From contig JAVHZZ010000002.1 of NCBI GenBank assembly GCA_036250195.1, positions 66,366,705 to 66,430,704 on the forward strand: a stretch of DNA of 64,000 bases. The letters are read 5' to 3'. Under the pieces are notes generated by a model. It was not told where the DNA came from. It saw only the letters and a program-made list of their open reading frames with translations, and ran no database searches. Position numbers and translations under genes: made by a program. Positions 20,486 to 32,915 of the stretch are shown here, in pieces; position 1 is the first letter of the stretch; the number at the start of each line of letters is the position of its first letter. The DNA comes from Mixophyes australis. Its lineage: Eukaryota > Chordata > Amphibia > Anura > Limnodynastidae.

Positions 20486-21990
20486 TACCAGAGCTGGATT
20501 AAAACTCTGGGGGGCCCAGGGCACTTAAGACAGGGGACCCCTATGGTGTAATATGGTTATCATTTTAGACAAATTTTAGACAAATGCACAGGTAATAATG
20601 TGTGCACTACTGTTAGGTGCATGCAGCTCTGCCTTCATGAGCAGTACAGTGTGAAGCAGGACATACCTCCCAAATGTCCTTGCAGTCGGACCAAATCCTG
20701 ACTAAGCAAGACAGTCGCCCAAATTCGGGACTGTCCCACCAGATTCAGGACAGTTGGCAGACTGTCCTGCTCTCTCCTACCTGTTCTTGTCACTTTCACC
20801 ACCTGTGGCTGCTGGTGTCTTTAGCTCAGTTGCTGCTTCTCTGTATCCTAGAATGCTGGAGGCCCTATTTGGAAAAAAAATAGTACATAACATTTAGAAA
20901 ATGTCAACCAGCCCCAGCGTTACATCAATAGCACCCATGTTTAAAAATTAGGCCTCCCTCTAGCCGCAACATTAAAATAATAGTATTCACATCTGATAAA
21001 TAGATATATTTCACTCCAACCAACCTCAACATTAAAATAATATTATTCACATTTGATAAATAGATCTACTGTATTTCCCTCCAACCAGCCTTGACATTAA
21101 ATTAATAGCATACACATTTAAGAAATAGACCTATTTCCCTCCAATCAACCCCAACATTAAATTAATAGTATTCCCATGTAATAAATAAACCTATTTCTCT
21201 CCCTCCAAACAACCCTAGCAATACATTAATAGCATTACGTTTAAATATAAATATAACTATTTCCCACGACCTTCCCTGGCATTAAATAACTCATATTCAC
21301 ATTTAATAAATAGCCCTTCTCCCCAAACTCAGCCTCACATTCAAGTAATAGCCCCCAAACCACCCCAACATTAAATTAAATTAAAGGTCCCATCATCTCA
21401 CCTTAAATTAATAGGCCCACTATTAAGTTAAATAGCCCCACCATCACCTCACAAATAAATTAATAGAACTCACCATTAAATAATTAGCTCTAACCCATAG
21501 TCCACCATTAAATTAATAGCCTACCTCCCACCCTCATTACAGTAGAGACCCCCCACCACGACAATAAATTAATAGCATTTACATTTAATAAATATACCTA
21601 TTTCCTGCAACCATCACTGCCATTAAATAATTCATATTCACATTTAATAAATAGACCTCATTCTCCCCAAACTCAGCCACATATTCAATTACTAGCCCTC
21701 AAACCACTCCAGCATTAAATTATAGGTCCCATCATCCCACCTTAAATTAATAGGTCCCATTGTTAAATGAAATGGCCCCACCATTAAAATAAGTAGCTCC
21801 ACCATCACACACACAAATAAAATAGCACCCATTAAATAAGTAGCCCACACCCACACACCACCATTACATTAATAGCCCTTCCCTAGCTCATTATATTAAG
21901 TCCCACCGTCCTTCCCAGAGGAGGGGCAACCACCGAGTACCACACTGCCCACCCGCTGGCACCCCTTTAGAGTACCTCGTCAAGACCCCT
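20486..21990. mobile_element. Unclassified interspersed element with internal tandem array
   Basis: It opens with 'GCTGGATTAAAACTCTGGGG' and a GGCCCAGGG run, has a unique core at about 20750-20930, then the degenerate tandem array. A second, shorter copy at about 53740-54480 shares the core ('CTGGAGGCCCTATTTGG' against 'TTGGGCCCTGTTTGG') and the same array. A third GGATTAAGG-GGCCC start lies at 21997. No coding sequence or convincing terminal repeats are seen, so the class is unknown. Confidence 0.55.
20925..21895. repeat. Degenerate ~60-bp tandem repeat, about 16 copies
   Basis: Units combine 'ACATTAAATTAATAG', a 'TTCACATTTAATAAATAG' block and a C-rich 'TTTCCCTCCAACCA' block, with spacing near 60 bases and many changes between copies. 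The same unit occurs at 54060-54460. Confidence 0.75.
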
Positions 21991-22232
21991 ATCACCAGAG
22001 TCGGATTAAGGAGGGGGGCACAGTGGTCGTGTGCCCCGGGCCCCCTTCTCTCAGAGGCCCTCCCCGCCAGTTGGATCCCCTGTTGGGAGTTGATCCTCTT
22101 TGTCAGCTTGATTGTGTCTGCATCTGACGCTGTCTCAGTGTTTTGACACTGGCCACACAGAGTGCAGGGAAAGATGGGGGTGGTGCCAAGTGACATCACT
22201 AAGTGAGGAGAAATGATTTTTAATGATGGGCA

Positions 22233-22600
22233 AACAATGATGTCGTCTATAAATCTTTTCCAGAGGACCAAGTTTGCAACCAAGCGAGGGTCCATCCAGA
22301 TGGTCTCCTCCCACCTGCTCATGAACAGGTTGGTGTAGCTTGGTGCAAACTTGGTCCTCATTGCATTTCCTTGCATTTGTAGGTAGTGATGACTCTCGAA
22401 TCAGAATTGGTTGTGAGTCAAAATGAACCCTATGCTTTTAATGATAAAATCAATTAGCTCTGGTGGGAAGGCTCATTCCAGTTCCATGAAGTATCTAATG
22501 GTCTCCATTCCATGCATATGGTTAATGCATGTATAGACTACTTTGCCCATGTTAATTATGCAAAGTATGTACAGAGATTGATTGGTGTTTGTCACTATAT
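22233..22600 (-). pseudogene. Penelope-like reverse transcriptase fragment
   Basis: The minus strand encodes 'GNAMRTKFAPSYTNLFM' from about 22376 and FIDDI near 22253-22239. These are the Penelope RT hallmarks (GTAMGT.FAPS.ANLFM and YIDD), with G to R and Y to F changes. Upstream (22377-22600) the frame gives 'FPPELIDFIIKSIGFIL', also typical, broken by a TGA near 22410 that looks like a CGA to TGA change. The GIY-YIG endonuclease end is not seen; downstream sequence below about 22230 loses similarity. It is a short, decayed internal piece. Confidence 0.75.
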
Positions 22601-22630
22601 ATACTGTTAATGTGATCAATAAGGAATCCC

Positions 22631-22658
22631 TTCACGAAGTCAAATGAATGACGACACG
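22631..22658 (+). ncRNA. Decayed hammerhead-like core with ACGCG tail
   Basis: TTCACGA, AGTCA, loop AATGAA, TGAC, then GACA and CGCGTAGGG. The GTCA/TGAC stem is intact while the catalytic boxes have about three changes. The trailing CGCGTAGGG resembles Penelope-like terminal regions of frogs as I recall them. Confidence 0.35.
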
Positions 22659-24801
22659 CGTAGGGAAATGACGTCAGCCCCTCTCTGAATACACATCTCA
22701 AAGGACTTTACTGATTCAGCTGGTAATCCCTGTCAGCGTCTGTGAGTCACACTCGAGCAGCGTGAACTGTGTTCTCTCCCTGCACGCTGATATGAAATGG
22801 GCTTCATAACAAGCTGCTTGATAAAGAAACCTTTTAATGAAATTTATACACTGCTATAATGTAAATGTGTTTAATCTTTGTTGCCTATTAAATTTTTAAG
22901 ACGTACTATCACTGTGGTGCCTTCTTTCTCTTTTATTCGACATGTCATCCGCATTGATTTGGGGAGTTAAATCGTGAAGGGGAGACACTAAGGATTTTGA
23001 TGGTATAAGCATGCTGGAACGAGAGTATTGAACTGATTGAAGACTTACATATGGACACTTGCTTAGACTGTTTTTGAAGTGTGAGCTCACTGTGTTTGTG
23101 CTTTGTGGATTGCATTATTGGAACGGTACAGATGAACACTACATTAATGTACCTCTTACTGACATTTTAAGGTCCTGACACTGAGGCTTGATTCAATCTA
23201 GCCCATGTATTGTGTCTATCATATTATAAATTACATATCATCATTACTTTGTATAGTACCGTTTTTTGGCATAGTAGGTAATAACATCTGCTTGGTGTTT
23301 CACTCAATTTACAATATTGTTCAGACCTGCTTACAGTTCTTACAGACTAGTGATCCTATCAGCACATTCTAACAAGAATTGAGACATTAGCAAAACATAG
23401 ATTATAGTATTCACATTTTCATTGTTCTTTTTGTCTTACCCTCCCTGATTGCGCCTTTTCCCTACACTATTGCTTGTATTACTTATTGTTGGGGTAATGA
23501 GACAACCCAATAATGGTCAGAGGCAGCATTCCCAAAATCTTCCTCCTTCTGAGGTAGCGATGATTTGACCATTCCTAGTTTTAATGTTAGGTTCTACCCC
23601 ACTGTGGATGTCACCACTTCAGCTGCCAAAGACACATGAGGCTGAGCACCAATAGTAACAGTGCTTTCACCTATCATTGCATTGGAAACCCCATTATAAT
23701 GCAAAAGGGGAGGACCTAACATGCTGTTTGCGTTTGGGTCATCCAGTTTCCTCCAGGGTCCTAGAGTGCAGAGTAAAGAAGTAACAAGGGTTGAACCCTT
23801 ACCAAAGAACTAATAAACTCAGCATCAATTTATAAAAATGCTCAAAAGATCATTAAAAGTATTCAGGGTTTAGAGATAACTATCTATATAGAGAATTCTA
23901 GATTGTCACAAATTTGCACCTGTTTTAAACTATAGAGAGGAGATCAACCTGAATATTTCAGTAATAATATTTGACCTAATGTAAAACAGGACCAGTTCAT
24001 GCCGGTTTTTGCAGGTTAGTTTAGCGTAACAGCTCCATGCATCTTCATGGACTGACGTTAAGAAATAGATAGAGGGTAATAAATACTTTAACATAATTAA
24101 ATGCCAGTGACGAAAAGAACATGCAATTTATTGTAATTAGAAAATTATAACTCTGCCAATCCTTAATTAGGACAATGTTGATATAAACAGCCTGTATATA
24201 TATTACAAGAGCAATTTAATGAGGCATTTACTAAAAGCTTTCTGTATGCATTATACTAATAGTAATAAGGTTAATTCAACAAGCACCTCCCAAAAGCTCG
24301 CATGTAATCCCTTGAGCATTAATACGTAACGCATTCCATGTATATTCAAATTATGGCATAATTGATTAAATGTTGGTTAGTGAGGTCCAGGTAAAGAATG
24401 CACACTGCACAAATGTGTTTATTTTTCATTGACAGGATTTACATTGGTCATCCCTAATGCCTAATGACCATATATTCTACAACATTGCATGTAATTAGCC
24501 CAATATTGCAATATAGAGCAATGGCCCAATAATGATGCTTTTGGAAATTATAGGGGTCTTTCGATCATCTTCCTACTGCAGCAACAGGACCCAGTGATGA
24601 ACTGCCCACTCGGCCTGAGCACCGAACGTGGTTTCTGGATTCAATAATATTTGGAATAGTGACCCCACCACTCAGCTTTTGGTGACCTGGCTAGATATCA
24701 GCATGTTTGTTTAGCCATAGAAATGTATTTCACCAAACTGATCTCCTTTGCTTCACATCTCATAATGCACAGTAACATAAATCACTTCAGTATAGTCAAT
24801 T
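22659..24801. other. Unassigned DNA
   Basis: No recognisable gene, ends or tandem structure in this 2.1-kb stretch. It may include more of the Penelope-like element. Confidence 0.4.
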
Positions 24802-24826
24802 GTTTCAGCATCCCACCCTTCATCAG
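24802..24826 (-). ncRNA. Hammerhead-ribozyme-like core
   Basis: On the minus strand an exact CTGATGA (24826-24820) and an exact GAAAC (24806-24802) are separated by 13 bases. Stem II is weak (AG/CT). It is on the same strand as the Penelope RT fragment 2.2 kb downstream, so both may belong to one old element. Confidence 0.4.
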
Positions 24827-26093
24827 GTTTATTGGGGCATAGTAAGTTTATTTGTCTCAGGAACAGACACACATTAACTGTGCAATAGAGGATCCCCATT
24901 TTACTTCTTTACTATGGATTCATGGCTGGTTGAGTTGCATTTAATTCCTTGAATGCTCCAGCGATTAAATGTCAGCTTTTGTGAGGTGCTTGTTTACTAA
25001 GCCTTATTACTTTTAGTTTTCGCTGTCAGCCAATTAATGGCCATGATTTGCTGACCGTTGGCCATTTCAATTAGGTGCCGCAGTGACTAAGGCACTAAGT
25101 GACGCTGTGGTCCGAGGAGGCCATTGCCGGAGGTGAAGAAGTAAGAAGAGGAGCAGCGTGATCAAGAGAAGTAGTAAAGATCGGGAGAGCGTTATGGTCA
25201 AAAAGGAGAGAAGAAGAAAAATGTGCAGGATTGCGAAGGTAGAAGAAAAGAGATGTCAGAGCTTGAAGACAATGCTCCCTCATGAAGCAACAGGGGAACA
25301 CCAACGTAGATTAAAGAGTACAGCGCCGGTCTGGAAGAAGAGGAAGTGGCGGGGAAAAGACCTGGTTTCTGCACAAAACAGGTAAGTATGGTTTTCATAC
25401 ATGCCCACTGTCACCAATGAAGGGCGCAAGAGTTAGGCATCATTAGTTTAATTTTCAGGTCGCGTTTTAATATATCAGACATAGCCTGTGGCCACATTAA
25501 TTCAGGCACTAGGCCTGTGGGGATAATTCAGGTGCTAGGCCTGCTACCAGTCAGGAGTTCAGTCACAGTTCAGCCACGGTTAGAGAGACTGCGTCTGATC
25601 TGGTCCCCTTTTGCCTTCAAAATCTTAGAGTGCCATTTTGTAGGAGTCTCTTTGAGACCTTTAAATTGCCCATTTCCAGTGTCTCTGCACCCTATGGCCG
25701 GCCTACATTAAAGGTAGGCTAGGGTGGTCCATATTTCATGATCATAGTATGTGAAGTACTTGAGTACCTGTTTGTTATTTTTTGCTGTGTACTGTTGTTC
25801 TTCCTTATCCACTCCTTTATACATTATAGTGAGTAGGACTTGATCAGGGATAGAAGACCATGCCTACTCGGCTGCAGTGTTAAACATGGACCCAGTGCAG
25901 TTGTTACAGTGTTGTTAACTAGATTAGAGTGGGTGGAATACACTAACCTGAGTTTAGGAATAGTCAGCTATGCGGGGAGAGGAATGTTCTGTGCTGAGAG
26001 TACACAGCAATCAAGGAAACAGATGTACTGGTGAGTGGTCCCTGTTTTTGTGTTTGTTTGTCCTTATGAGTCATGTGCTTTATTCCCTTCAGG
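24827..26093. other. Unassigned interspersed repeat DNA
   Basis: The part 25040-25545 has repeat character: a GC-richer block with 'GGTGCCGCAGTGACTAAGG', a good splice-donor match at 25379-25386, and imperfect ~30-bp copies of 'AATTCAGGCACTAGGCCTG' near 25495-25545. I cannot name the family. Confidence 0.35.
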
Positions 26094-26416
26094 GCGCTGC
26101 GGATCTGGTTAGCACTTCTGCCTCACAGCACTGGGGTCATGAGTTCAATTCCCAACCATGGCCTTATCTGTGTGGAGTTTGTATGTACTCCTCGTGTTTG
26201 CGTGGGTCTCCTCCGGGTGCTCCGGTTTCCTCCCACACTCCAAAAACATACTGGTAGGTTAATTGGCTGCTAACAAATTGACCCTAGTCTGTGTGTGTGT
26301 TAGGGAATTTAGACTGTAAGCTCCAATGGGGCAGGGACTGATGTGAATGAGTTCTCTGTACAGCGCTGCGGAATTAGTGGCACTATATAAATAAATGGTG
26401 ATAATGATGATGATGG
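26094..26416 (+). mobile_element. tRNA-derived SINE with L2/CR1-type tail
   Basis: The 5' part 'GGTTAGCACTTCTGCC' and 'GAGTTCAATTCC' correspond to RNA polymerase III A and B boxes of a tRNA-like head (B box consensus GGTTCGANTCC). A conserved body follows ('GTTTCCTCCCACACTCC', 'TTAGACTGTAAGCTCC'), and the 3' end 'GTGGCACTATATAAATAAATG' runs into a short GATGAT repeat tail. It has no coding capacity and would be copied by a LINE of the L2/CR1 type. Confidence 0.75.
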
Positions 26417-27825
26417 TTAGGGAATGGAAATTATTTTTTTATTTTATTTGGCAACATGTTGTGCAATCCCTGCAAGGACAATTTGTAAGACTTCAAGGAC
26501 AACCGATATACCCTATCCAGGAGCCCTTTTGTAGATGTCCCTGTGGTTGCATCATGATCAGGTAAGATCTCTGTGTGTGTGTCTGGTCTTTTTGCCACAC
26601 GTGCTTCTCATTATTCTTTGCCCAACTCTTATTATCATATTATAACCACATCAAAATGGATGACTTGGCAATATCCTCATGTTCACATCTAATTTGGATG
26701 CAAAAATTTCCTTTCATAAGCAGAAGTTCCATTAATCCATTGCTCATATTTTGCCAATAGCAAGAACCATTTTGACTGATCCATATGTATATCTGTCAAT
26801 CTGCATATACTTGTAGGACAGCCAGGGGAGGGCTGGCATATTTTATCCCGGGGGGGCAAGACTTGACTCAGCAGCCTATTTTAAAGAAAAAAAAATGCAG
26901 GTGGCCCAGTGACTCAACCCAAGGTAGTTCACTATGGGACCGACCGGCCCTTCAGCCCAGTCAGCCCCTGAGAACAGCTCCATTTAACATGCATTTTTTT
27001 TGTGTTTTATAAAAGTTCTCCATCATGAAATCTGGGCCCTGGATGTACATCTGTCTTGAAAGTCTCCTAATTGTGTAAATACTGCTTGTTTAAACATGCA
27101 TCACATAGCAATTTATAGAGCTCCATGATAATCTAGGGAACGTTTCTGTGTTTGCAGCTGTAAGCTATTAAAATTCAACAAATACATCTGCTCCATCCCT
27201 TGGTCCCCTTTACACTGCTTTGGCTACGCATTCATCATTACATAACTATTTAGGTGTGTTCCTAAGCACTATCCTGTGTGTTGCTTGATGTGCGGATAGG
27301 CTGCCTTTTAAAATTAGTATAAGAGACCTGCTCTAATTACACTGTTGCACCAACTGTGTTGTGACAGATAAGGCAAGGAATAAATAATACCCTGAGTGGT
27401 GAAGGATTCTGAAATAAACCTGAAAGTATGCTCATTTGTTAATTATAATTATTAGATACACTTACATCCTCATAACTCCCTACATAATGGGCAGCTCAGA
27501 AGTACTGTCTAGAACTGGGTACATTGAGTCCTTATAAGAAATATGTGGGACATTCTGCAAAAGTAGAACTATGATATTTTCTATAGCATGTAGCAAAAGG
27601 TAAATGGACAGATAACTAGTTGGTACCAATCGTCTTGTTTATAATCATTCCTGAAGGGAGTGTGGGGTAATAGTGTTCACTACAAAAATTAGTATAAAAT
27701 TGGATGTAATATCAGTGTGACCACATTATATAAAGAAACATATTAAAGAGCACTAAAACATTTTAAGTGATATATAGCTACTGTAAAATACACTTGGCTA
27801 AAAAGAGTTAATGTTAGACACCTAT
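26417..27825. other. Unassigned DNA
   Basis: No gene or defined element recognised. Confidence 0.4.
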
Positions 27826-28468
27826 GGGCCTGATTCATCAAGAAAATCATCACATCACGAACGTAATGTGCAGTTTTTAAAAACTAGCATAAATTGGGCA
27901 TATGTACTTTCGTATTCAAGGTAGAGCATAAGTAGGTAATACGGTCCTGGATGAATACAGGAGCAACTCACTTATGTGACGTAAAATGTGGCGCACATAG
28001 CAATGTGTTATTCTTTGCTCCTCTATCTTATTCATCAGTAGACGTACTTTTGTGTACGATATGCATTTGTAATACAGATTGACAGAAGAACGGACAGGTG
28101 TGCAATTCCTTCATTACCCTCATGTTTCATGACATAATTGTCATACTAACCCTGCATATCAGCCCTTTGTATGATGCATACCCACATCAACCTGTTCTGT
28201 TTAAAGATGTAATTGCATGATCTTGCATGATAGAAAAAAACATATCACATTAGTACACATGTACTTATTAAAAATAAAATACACACACAATTTTTTATTT
28301 AACGAAATAACTTTTTTTTAGAAAAAAATGAAGAGAAGCTTTTTTTTAACCAAACAAGAAAATACAAGGAAACTAAAAAAAGAAAAGAAAAAATTAACTT
28401 TTTCAAATCACAATACTATGACATTTTTTAAACATATCCCACTGCAGAGTTCAGAGGTACTACATTAA

Positions 28469-28802
28469 GGGCCTGATTCATTAAGGAACTTAAATTATGA
28501 AGTTTCTTATTTAAGTCTCCTGGACAAAACCATGTTACAAGGCAAGGGGTGAAAATTAGTGTTCTGTTTTTGCACATAAGTTAAATACTGACTGTTTTTT
28601 CATGTAGCACACAAATATCAACTTTAAATTTCAGTGTACAAATAAGTTATCAAGTATTTGTGTGCTACATGAAAAAACAGTCAGTATTTAACTTATGTAC
28701 AAAACAGAAAACTAATTTTCACCCCTTGCATTTGTAACGTGGTTTTGTCCAGGAGACTTAAATAAGAAACTTCTTAATTTAAGTTCCTAATGAATCAGGC
28801 CT
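28469..28802. mobile_element. Foldback MITE, GGGCCTGATTCAT family
   Basis: The 334-bp sequence is nearly one long inverted repeat: GGGCCTGATTCATTAAGGAA on the left is mirrored on the right, and inner arms share 'GTGCTACATGAAAAAACAGT'. Flanks are TAA (28466-28468) and CAA (28803-28805), a 3-bp duplication with one change. It has no coding capacity. A relative is at 37498-37803. Confidence 0.88.
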
Positions 28803-30403
28803 CAAGTGAAAATCTCTAGATCTCGCAAGATTCTGAACTAGTCAGAGGACTGCATTTTGGAGTTACAATCATATCACAAGATATCTTGGGGAAGGGGTGA
28901 TTGTTTGTCATTAAACACTTATTAGGCTCATGATGTCGAACGCCTGCAGAAGACACATTTAGTAAAGAAAGGCTTTCAGAAGCATGTTTATGATGTTAAT
29001 CAAAATGATTAAAATTATATTAGATTATTAAATCAAGATACTTACATTATTCTAAAGGGGCTTGGGATGTCACTGCCTCCTCCTGCTCTTCCATTTGGGG
29101 CTCCACTGATGGCTACTCCAGGTATAACTTCATGATTATTAGAGGTCCCTTCCAAGATGCGACCAGGGACTTTTCCTCCGTAGATGGAGATAGGGATTGA
29201 TGGAAGGATCAGGAAAGGGATTGTTGCAGTGTATGGAAAAGGCTGCCTTCTCTAGGTGCTCATCTGTAGCTCCCTCCTCCAGGGGCTCCTCTAGGTGGTC
29301 CTTGATAGCCTGTTGCTCTTGTGTCTCCTAGCGTAGCCCCCTCATTTTGGGGCTCCTCCATAGCTCTCTCCTCCTGGGGCTCCTCACTTGCCCCTCATTC
29401 TAGCGGAAGAGGCGGCAGTGGCGGAGGTATTCTGACACATTATTTTTTTTATAAATGTTATCTCTGTCTCACACAAACATAAATACTTACATGTAATCTT
29501 ATGTTTAAATGTTAAATATCCAATAACACACATGGACCATTACGCCATCATTGGTTCAATAAAAACACCTCTACACCACTATCATATGGACTTGACCTAG
29601 GAGATTTATATTAACCACATATTGTTTCTATAACATCACAGTTACATAGCAGGGCTTGTACTTAGTCCAATGAAGGTTATTACAAGCCATATTGCTTTGT
29701 ATTTAAATAAATGGGCCAGATATAACTGTAATAATATGTATTTATTAGTAATTGTGAATTTACGCCTTCTAAAACCCCTCCATAGCTCAGCAAGGAGCTG
29801 CGGTTGCCCCACCAAATCCTACCACCCAAGAGTGCAACCTAGTCATCTTATTGCATAATCTGTCCATTTAGTCGAGATTACTATGTATTTTCTGTGATAA
29901 TCTCTTGGAGAATAGCAACATTATACACAGATGTATAGGTAAAATTGCCATAAAGAATAAGAAATGCAGGTTGCACTTTGGTCATATTGTCCAATCATTT
30001 GGAGCAATATTTTCAGTACAAAACCCCACATATACACACATGACACAAAGCAAAAAGTCACATGAGAACAGACTAATGTGTGTAATGAAATGTAATGATA
30101 TGATGCCCAAACTTGGATGTTTTGGAAACAAACATGCATGCTTATGATGTTATTTTTTCCCCCACTATGTTAGCTGAAGCTGCCAAGAGAGCGACCTGGA
30201 AGAGGAGGCCACAGAGGACAACACCCGTGATGGGGCAGACGAAGAGCAGCCCCGGATGAAGAAGCAGGGCTTAGTGGGCAGGAGACACATTTATTGGGCT
30301 TCTGTGTAAAGCTGTATGAATGCAATAAAGTTTTGGAGGGACACATGCAGTGACATAAATCACACCCTGTAAAGGATGCAGTCAACATGGGAGTGACACC
30401 ATT
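28803..30403. other. Unassigned; Glu-rich codon pattern on minus strand
   Basis: Between about 29080 and 29410 the minus strand has repeated GAGGAG codons and a 'PPPLPPLPLE' reading, which could be a decayed acidic/Pro-rich transposon protein. Stops interrupt it. The rest is AT-rich without features. Confidence 0.3.
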
Positions 30404-30977
30404 GTGTCCTACTTCCATAATCCACCTCCTGTTCCTTTGCAACATTTTGCCCTGCCTACCATAAGCCACCTTTCCCCTTCCTACTCTGAGCCACCTTTTC
30501 CCCCTTTTGTCCCTGTATCATGTTTTCCCCCTCCTTCCCTGGTACCATTGGTACTTCCCCTATGCCATCTTTTTCCCATCCTGCCCCTGTGCCACCTTTT
30601 CCCCTTCTGTCCATATGCAAATACTTTACCCACATTACCATTGCCAACCTGTTTACCTTCATTACCATCACCCAACAGCTTACCCTCAATATTATCAGCC
30701 ACCAGTTTTCCTTCCTGCTCCACTGCAGTCTTCTGCTCCTCCTGTCCCTGTTGTCTCTACTTCCCCATTTGTACCTGTTACCCCCCTTCTGTGGGCCCTT
30801 TTACCCATACGGTCTCTTTTGCACATACTGTCCAACAATTCCAATCCTGCCACTGTGGGCCCAGTTGCCTCTCCTGCCCCTGTTTCCCTTACTGCCCCTG
30901 TGCCATTTGTTTCTTGGGTGACCCAGAGGGAGCTAAGATCAAGTGGCATAGGGAATATTGCACCAGAGGTCAAGTGA
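30404..30977 (+). other. Pro/Tyr/His-rich open region, possible transposon-protein relic
   Basis: All three plus frames are open for hundreds of bases because the strand is pyrimidine-rich. The frame from 30507 reads most like protein ('PTAYPQYYQPPVFLPAPL', then Val/Pro-rich) for 156 codons and ends at TGA 30975-30977. A low-complexity tail of a Harbinger-type DNA-binding protein is one possibility; a degenerate C+T-rich satellite is another. I do not recognise a domain. Confidence 0.25.
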
Positions 30978-31268
30978 GGGCGAAAAAAGTGAATGTTATG
31001 TTTTTCACTTCTGGTTTTTTTTGCTGTCACAAATTTTCCTTTTGTGAACACTAAAATGTTTTGAAACCTTAAATTGTTTCCTTGGTTCTTTGTAAATTTA
31101 TGGTAATCATTCCATTTTAAGTTAACACAAAGGGTACTTATATATAAAGTAACTTGAAATCACATATGCTTTGAATGCCAAAGAATTGTGTAACATGGTA
31201 ACATAGTAACATAGTTGTTAAGGTTAAAAAAGATACCAGTCTATCAAGTTCAACCTTTTTTGGATCTC

Positions 31269-32343
31269 TTATGATCCCTCTCTTATAATTAAAATACTAT
31301 CCTTCATTTTAAACATGCCTAAACTGGCTAACCATTTTTCAGAGCTTAATGACTCCATAACCTTTATCAATTTTGTCCCACTTCTTTGAACCCTTTCTTG
31401 TTCCAAAATATATTTTGTATAGAGTGGTGCCCAGAACTGTACTCCATATTCAAGATGAGATCTTACCAACAATTTATATAGTGGCAAACTTACACTGCCT
31501 TCCCTTGCATCTATGGTCCTTTTTATGCATGCCAATATTTATTGGCCTTTGCAGCTGCTGCTTGACATTGAGCATTATTGCTAAGACTACTGTCTACGAG
31601 CACTCCCAAATCTTTTTCTATTTTAAATTCCCCTAAATTTAACCCATTTCAGTTATAGATTGTGTGCTTGTTTTTGATCCCTAAAGTCATAACTTTACAT
31701 TTATCTATGTTAAACTTCATTTTCCATTTGGCCGGCCAATTCTCCAGTTTATTCAAGTCCCTCTACTCTATTATCTTACAAAGTTTTGGTGTCATCTGCA
31801 AAAATGGAAACTTTGCTCTCTAAACCATCACCAAGGTCATTAATAGATATACTAAAAAGTAATGGCCCAAGCATGGAACCTTGAGGTACACCACTTAAAA
31901 CTTTTGACCAATTGGAAAATGTTCCATTAATCACAACTCTCTGTTCCCTATGTTCCATTAATCACAACTCTCTGTTCCCTATTCTCCAACCTGTTTTTGA
32001 CCCAAATACAAACGTTGTTTCCTAGACCTAGTTCCCTTAATTTGTAAACCACCCTTTTGTGTGGCACTGTATGAAAGGCCTTTGCAGAATCCAAGCAGAC
32101 CACATCTACTATGCTGCCCTGCTCTAAGTTGCCACTAAATTCCTCGTAGAAAATAATTACATTCATTTGACATGATCTATCCCTCACAAATCCATGCTGA
32201 TTTCCACTAATAATCTTATTGTGCACAAAGCAATCCTGAACACTATCCCTTAATATACCTTCCAGTAGTCTCCCCACTATTGATGTCAGGCTTACAAGTC
32301 TATAATTCTCTGGTTGGGATCTACTATATCTGTTATTCACCAA
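31269..32343 (-). pseudogene. CR1 reverse transcriptase relic
   Basis: From 32343 down the minus strand reads 'ENYRLVSLTSIVGRLLE', 'QHGFVRDRSC', 'VCLDSAKAFHTVPHKR' (catalytic LDF.KAFD block with F to S and D to H changes), then 'VLSGVPQGSMLGPLLF' and FADDTK with the catalytic DD at about 31796-31791. The C-terminal 'LYKLLVRSHLEYGVQFWAP' and 'LERVQR'-like motifs are at 31269-31480. A 31-bp tandem duplication at 31920-31981 shifts the frame. Similarity extends further upstream to about 32900 with several stops. Confidence 0.88.
31920..31981. repeat. Exact 31-bp direct duplication inside CR1
   Basis: Bases 31920-31950 and 31951-31981 are identical. Being 31 long it breaks the RT frame, and the encoded 'REQRVVINGT' appears twice. 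Confidence 0.95.
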
Positions 32344-32915
32344 TCCCTCGGTACTGAGCCAGATGAAATTGAATCTATGAAAATTAAGAAGAGAGGTCTA
32401 GCTATTTCTGAGTTAAGCTCTAAAACAACCCTTGGGTGTATGCCTTCTGGACCTGGAGTTTTATCTATCTTAGTTTTATTCAGTCACCGTTGGACTTCTT
32501 CCTTTGTCAGCCAAGTATTAATTAATAAAACGGTTGCATTTCTATTTTTATGTTTAATTCCTACCTAGTAAATACTGAAGAAAATAAAGTGTTTAATACC
32601 TCTGCTTTTTCCTTATTATTGTTAATCATTCCACCCATCTTAGGGGTCCTATATTGTCTTTTTTTATCCTTATGCCATTTACATAAATAAAAAACTTTTT
32701 AGGGTTTGTCTTACTTTCTTTTGCAACTTGTTTTTCATTTTCTATTTTAGCCAATCTAATTTCCTTTTTGCATGATTTATTACATTCTTTGTAGATACGG
32801 AAGGACTCCCCAGTCTCTCAGGCTTAAACAATTTAAATGCACGCTTCTTCCTTTTCATTTCTTCCCTTACCTTTTTATTTAGCCACATTGGTTTAGACTT
32901 GATTCTGGTGGACCA

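Larger units (their letters stand above)
31190..32915 (-). mobile_element. CR1-type non-LTR retrotransposon, 5'-truncated
   Basis: On the minus strand the element runs from a truncated start near 32915 to a 3' tail of short repeats related to ATGTTACT at about 31213-31190. It retains most of the reverse transcriptase and the C-terminal region of ORF2. The endonuclease is absent, as usual for 5'-truncated CR1 copies. The 5' boundary is approximate. Confidence 0.85.

Noticed and set aside
21891..22376. A single 161-codon gene
   Set aside because: Only the first ~50 residues are Penelope RT; the rest runs into unrelated repeat DNA.
25158..25386. Lys/Arg-rich frame ending at a GTAAGT splice donor, possible host exon
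   Set aside because: No domain, no acceptor-side partner exon, and the segment looks like interspersed repeat DNA.
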